A DNA stretch of 64,000 nucleotides, from the NCBI RefSeq assembly GCF_004310685.1, contig NZ_SISG01000001.1, forward strand, positions 1,550,001 through 1,614,000, in the 5' to 3' direction. The translations under genes were made by a program, and so were the position numbers. This document shows positions 61,392 to 64,000 of this stretch, in pieces. Positions within the stretch are counted from its first letter, which is position 1. Each line of letters begins with the position of its first letter. The notes beneath the pieces were generated by a model. It was not told where the DNA came from, ran no database searches, and saw nothing but the letters and a program-made list of their open reading frames with translations. Origin of the DNA: Glaciihabitans arcticus (GTDB taxonomy: Bacteria; Actinomycetota; Actinomycetes; Actinomycetales; Microbacteriaceae).

Positions 61392-62869
61392 ACCGCCACC
61401 CGTCCCGTCTTCTCCGTCTTGTCCCACTTCGCTTCGGCGCCGCGGATCTCCTTGATGTACGAGTCGAAGGTGATGGCGCACAGCAACGATCCGTAACCGA
61501 CGAGGTAGATCAGCGCGGGCGACAGGAAGCGCCCGATCCAGGTCCTCTCGATGCGTCGGGCGAGCCACGCGCCGAGCATCGACAGCGAGATCCACGCGTA
61601 GAGGAATATGCGGAAGATGAACTCGCCCGTCTCCGTGAGATGCATACCGAAGAGACTCGGCACCCACACTTCCACGACACCGGGGAAGAAGGCGGACGCG
61701 ATCACGAGCATCGAGATCAGGCCGGGGAAGGTGATGACCTCGCGCCACGCTCGACTCGTGAGCGGGACATCCAGTTGCACGGCGAAAGCGAGGGTGAAGG
61801 CGAACGTGACAGCGGCCGCGATCCACAGGCTGTTGAAGATGGCCGTCGCCAGCGCACTGTGCAGGAGAAGCAGCCCGACCAGCCCGATCGACGAGAGGAT
61901 CATGGCGATCGGCAGCAGCCACAGGCTGAACCAGACCAACCCGAAGGAGATCGAGCCGAGGTTGTGCACTTTGGACGGCCGAAACCAGATCTTGCTGTAG
62001 CGGGCCGTCACCGAGACGTTTCCACGAGCCCAGCGCAGGCGCTGCTTCCAGAGCGCGTCGATCGACCCGGGCTCCTCGGCCAGCACGACGGCGAGCGGCT
62101 CGAAGACGACCTCGCGACCGTGCAGCTGGGTCTCGAAGGTGGTGATCGTGTCTTCAGCGAGCGAGCTCGTGTCGATCTGGCCGCCGATCGCGAGCAGATT
62201 CTCGCGGGTGTGAAGCTGGGCACCGCCCGCGAGGCAGGCCTGGGCGCCGAGCACGTTCTGTGCCCGGCGAGCAGCGGGCTGCGAGAGCACGTACTCGAGA
62301 CCGATGAAGCGGGTCAGGTAGTTCTTGTCGGCGCTGCCCTCGCGAATGTAAGCGGACACCGCACCCACCTTGGGGTCGGCGAGGTGGCGCGTCATGCGGC
62401 GCAGCGAATCGGGCTGGTAGATCACGTCGGCGTCCATGACGAGGAGCGCCTCCATCCAGTCGTCCTCGAGAATCACCCGGATGCCGTGGTTCAGCGTGTG
62501 CGCCTTGCCCTCGCCGCCCGTCTGGCGGCGGAGGTGCACGATGTTTCCCGGGTACTGCTCCACCTTGGAGCGCACCACGTCGGGGGTGTTGTCGGTGCTC
62601 GCATCGTCGACCACGAAAATGCGCAGACGGTCGAGAGGGTAGTCGAGAGACATCAGCCGGTCGACGGATGCCGCGATCACCGCGCCCTCATTCCACGCGG
62701 GTATCACAATCGCAACCCGCGGCGTATACGGGCTCGCCTTGCCGTAGTGGTTCTTGAAGGCGTGAAAGGGAATCGCGGCGAACGAGAGTGCGCCGGCGAT
62801 GACCGGGATAGCGCCCGTCGCCACGAGCACGAGGAGGAAGATCTCCAGTGCGAGTTGCCAGCCGGTCAT
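61388..62869 (-). CDS. Processive membrane glycosyltransferase, family 2 (BcsA/HAS-like)
   Basis: 493 residues from ATG 62869. One N-terminal helix, then a GT-A domain: VAIVIPAWNEGAVI, VDDASTDNTPDV, DADV (metal-binding DxD), SLAEDTITTFE (catalytic Asp) and the processivity motif QRLRW. Five or more C-terminal helices follow. This is the plan of synthases that polymerise and extrude a polysaccharide (cellulose, hyaluronan, poly-GlcNAc). The product here is not predictable. Overlaps the PHP gene by four bases. Confidence 0.93.
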   Translation of the reverse strand: MTGWQLALEIFLLVLVATGAIPVIAGALSFAAIPFHAFKNHYGKASPYTPRVAIVIPAWNEGAVIAASVDRLMSLDYPLDRLRIFVVDDASTDNTPDVVRSKVEQYPGNIVHLRRQTGGEGKAHTLNHGIRVILEDDWMEALLVMDADVIYQPDSLRRMTRHLADPKVGAVSAYIREGSADKNYLTRFIGLEYVLSQPAARRAQNVLGAQACLAGGAQLHTRENLLAIGGQIDTSSLAEDTITTFETQLHGREVVFEPLAVVLAEEPGSIDALWKQRLRWARGNVSVTARYSKIWFRPSKVHNLGSISFGLVWFSLWLLPIAMILSSIGLVGLLLLHSALATAIFNSLWIAAAVTFAFTLAFAVQLDVPLTSRAWREVITFPGLISMLVIASAFFPGVVEVWVPSLFGMHLTETGEFIFRIFLYAWISLSMLGAWLARRIERTWIGRFLSPALIYLVGYGSLLCAITFDSYIKEIRGAEAKWDKTEKTGRVAV

Positions 62870-63612
62870 TCGGTATCCCCCGTTGCGGATTGTTCGTGGA
62901 TGCGCTGCACGGCCTCGTAACGGCCCACATCGGATGCGCGGTGGGCGTCGGAGGCGGCGACGATCGTCGCACCCGCGGCCCGGGCTGCGGCGATGCTGCG
63001 GGGCTCGGGGCAGCCCCACTTCTCGTTGATCTCGATGAGTGTGCCGGTCTCGGCGGCGGCTGCGGCCCAGCGCGTGAGCTGCGCCTTACTCAGTTGGCTC
63101 TCGCTCAGCCCGATCTTGGGCAGGATGGAGAAGCAGTGGGCGAGCTGTCCGACGCCGTGGCCCCACGATGAGGCAACGCCGTTCATTCCAGCGACGAGCG
63201 CGGAGACGAGCAGGTCGAGAGCGTCTTCCACGCCGAGTCCCGCCGCAAGGCGCTCCGTCGCCTCGGTCGGCGACCAGGGACCGTTCGGGCCGGGGAACTG
63301 GTGGTCCGCGAGCACGATCCCGTCGACGCCGCCCTCGCCGACCGCGAGGTCGGGCGGCAGGTCGAGGGTGCCTCGCGAGTCGAGGATCTTGGTCTCGACG
63401 CCGGTGAGCACGGTGAGTCCTTCGGGAATCGTCTCGGCCGCGACGGCGGCGACGAACTCGGGCACCCAGTCGGTCGAGACCCGCACGTGGTCGATGAGGC
63501 GGAGCGTGGTCAGCCCGCGCTCAGCCGCTACCGCGATGTTCTCCGCCACGGTGGAGACCGCGTCATCGGAGAACGTGGAGTGCACGTGAAAATCGCCCTG
63601 CAGCAACTCCAT
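62866..63612 (-). CDS. PHP-domain phosphoesterase
   Basis: 248 residues. The metal-binding motifs of PHP proteins are in order: GDFHVHSTFSDDA, TLRLIDHV, TGVETKIL, VLADHQF, EINEKWG, ASDAHRASDVG. Could act as a phosphatase on a sugar or nucleotide phosphate. Sits between an ATP-grasp enzyme and the glycosyltransferase with four-base or one-base overlaps. Confidence 0.92.
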   Translation of the reverse strand: MELLQGDFHVHSTFSDDAVSTVAENIAVAAERGLTTLRLIDHVRVSTDWVPEFVAAVAAETIPEGLTVLTGVETKILDSRGTLDLPPDLAVGEGGVDGIVLADHQFPGPNGPWSPTEATERLAAGLGVEDALDLLVSALVAGMNGVASSWGHGVGQLAHCFSILPKIGLSESQLSKAQLTRWAAAAAETGTLIEINEKWGCPEPRSIAAARAAGATIVAASDAHRASDVGRYEAVQRIHEQSATGDTE

Positions 63613-64000
63613 CAGTCCAGCTCCCCGTGGGCGGCGTGCTCGGAGATGAGGATCTCGTCGACGTCGACGAAGACGTCTTCGAGGTAGCGCACGTTCGCGA
63701 TCTCGCGGAAGGCGACGCTCGAGGGCACCGCGTGACCGAGCGCCAGGTCGAGGGCGAGCGACGGCATATCGACCCCCGCCGCGATCGTGAGCGGCATCGC
63801 TCCGGGAAAGCGCGGGTTCACCTCGAGCAGGGCCGGAACGCCGTTGACGTCGTAGCGGAGCTGCACGTTCGCGACACCCACGAGCTCGATGGCAGTCGCT
63901 ACCGCTGCGGCCGTTGTCTCGAGTTCGGCGTTGAGCACCGTGCGGCCGGCGATCGACACACCGGAGTCGACCCGGGTTCGCGTGCGGGGCACCGCTGCCA
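63612..64000 (-). CDS. ATP-grasp enzyme (5' end outside window)
   Basis: The last 129 codons are visible. VGVANVQLRYDVNGVPALLE and VNPRFPGAMPLTIAAGVDMP are the C-terminal ATP-grasp metal site as in carbamoyl-phosphate-synthase-large-subunit-like ligases. Stop overlaps the PHP start (TGATG). A ligase ahead of PHP and glycosyltransferase genes suggests it prepares a modified precursor. Confidence 0.88.
   Translation of the reverse strand, partial: AAVPRTRTRVDSGVSIAGRTVLNAELETTAAAVATAIELVGVANVQLRYDVNGVPALLEVNPRFPGAMPLTIAAGVDMPSLALDLALGHAVPSSVAFREIANVRYLEDVFVDVDEILISEHAAHGELD

Noticed and set aside
1-64000. CRISPR array or cas genes
   Set aside because: No regularly spaced direct repeats and no Cas-like proteins were seen on either strand.

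Overview
The window is high-G+C actinobacterial DNA. Gene content and order (murI-rph-rdgB, a DUF3039 protein, teichoic-acid-type glycerophosphotransferases, many GTG/TTG starts, many apparently leaderless starts) fit a member of the Microbacteriaceae; that family assignment is inference, with no 16S or marker search behind it. It falls into an accessory left part (about 1-25070) and an ordinary chromosomal right part (25071-64000).

Accessory part. 1-5923 holds a coupled pair on the minus strand: a LamG/DNRLRE-type secreted protein followed by a very large RHS/SpvB-type protein cut by the window edge. A solitary serine resolvase follows (6734-7315), then a LiaRS-like two-component system divergent from a FtsX/MacB-type ABC transporter and a small DUF2269-like membrane protein (7593-11778). 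From 11779 comes a transposition module (res-like site, serine resolvase, DDE transposase with D,D(35)E spacing, TniB/TnsC-like ATPase). Behind it lies a defence-type cargo: a 1502-residue nuclease-STAND-HEAT protein resembling Avs, a decayed second copy of the resolvase C terminus, a 918-residue SF1 helicase with a 500-residue unrecognised N terminus, and a compact two-gene unit of a ribbon-helix-helix/YfbU protein and a coiled-coil CHAT protease. The right edge of this material sits inside a cpaF/tadA ATPase gene: the protein matches its family up to VIPD and then breaks at about 25072. The matching 3' half of cpaF is not in the window.

Chromosomal part. 25634-28694: a conserved hypothetical gene, DUF1801, tRNA-Leu(UAG), DedA, and two tandem HEAT-like paralogues. 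28695-29060 is an intergenic stretch with two striking perfect inverted repeats. 29061-32476 is an ABC-2 transporter divergent from a DesKR-like two-component system. 34042-37044 is metal homeostasis (mntR-mntH with palindromic operators, and a CDF exporter). 37096-40555 carries rdgB-rph-murI divergent from pncB. 40571-41659 has two copies of a palindromic repeat around a gene broken by one amber codon. 41959-44414 is another ABC exporter.

44657-54153 looks like a cell-wall glycopolymer locus: a nucleotidyltransferase, an ABC-2 exporter of the TagGH/Wzm-Wzt type, one single and one tandem CDP-glycerol glycerophosphotransferase, and an ExoA-like glycosyltransferase, with a hypothetical protein and topoisomerase IB in between. 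Then come an HtrA-like protease (54294-56003), two exported proteins, a PLP aminotransferase, and a tightly overlapping minus-strand operon at 58707-64000 (ATP-grasp enzyme, PHP phosphoesterase, membrane glycosyltransferase, tiny membrane protein, two receiver-only regulators, PAS histidine kinase) that looks like one signalling-controlled surface-polymer system.

At least nine genes show a TANNNT hexamer exactly six bases before the start codon, the signature of leaderless mRNAs; this was used to choose several starts.
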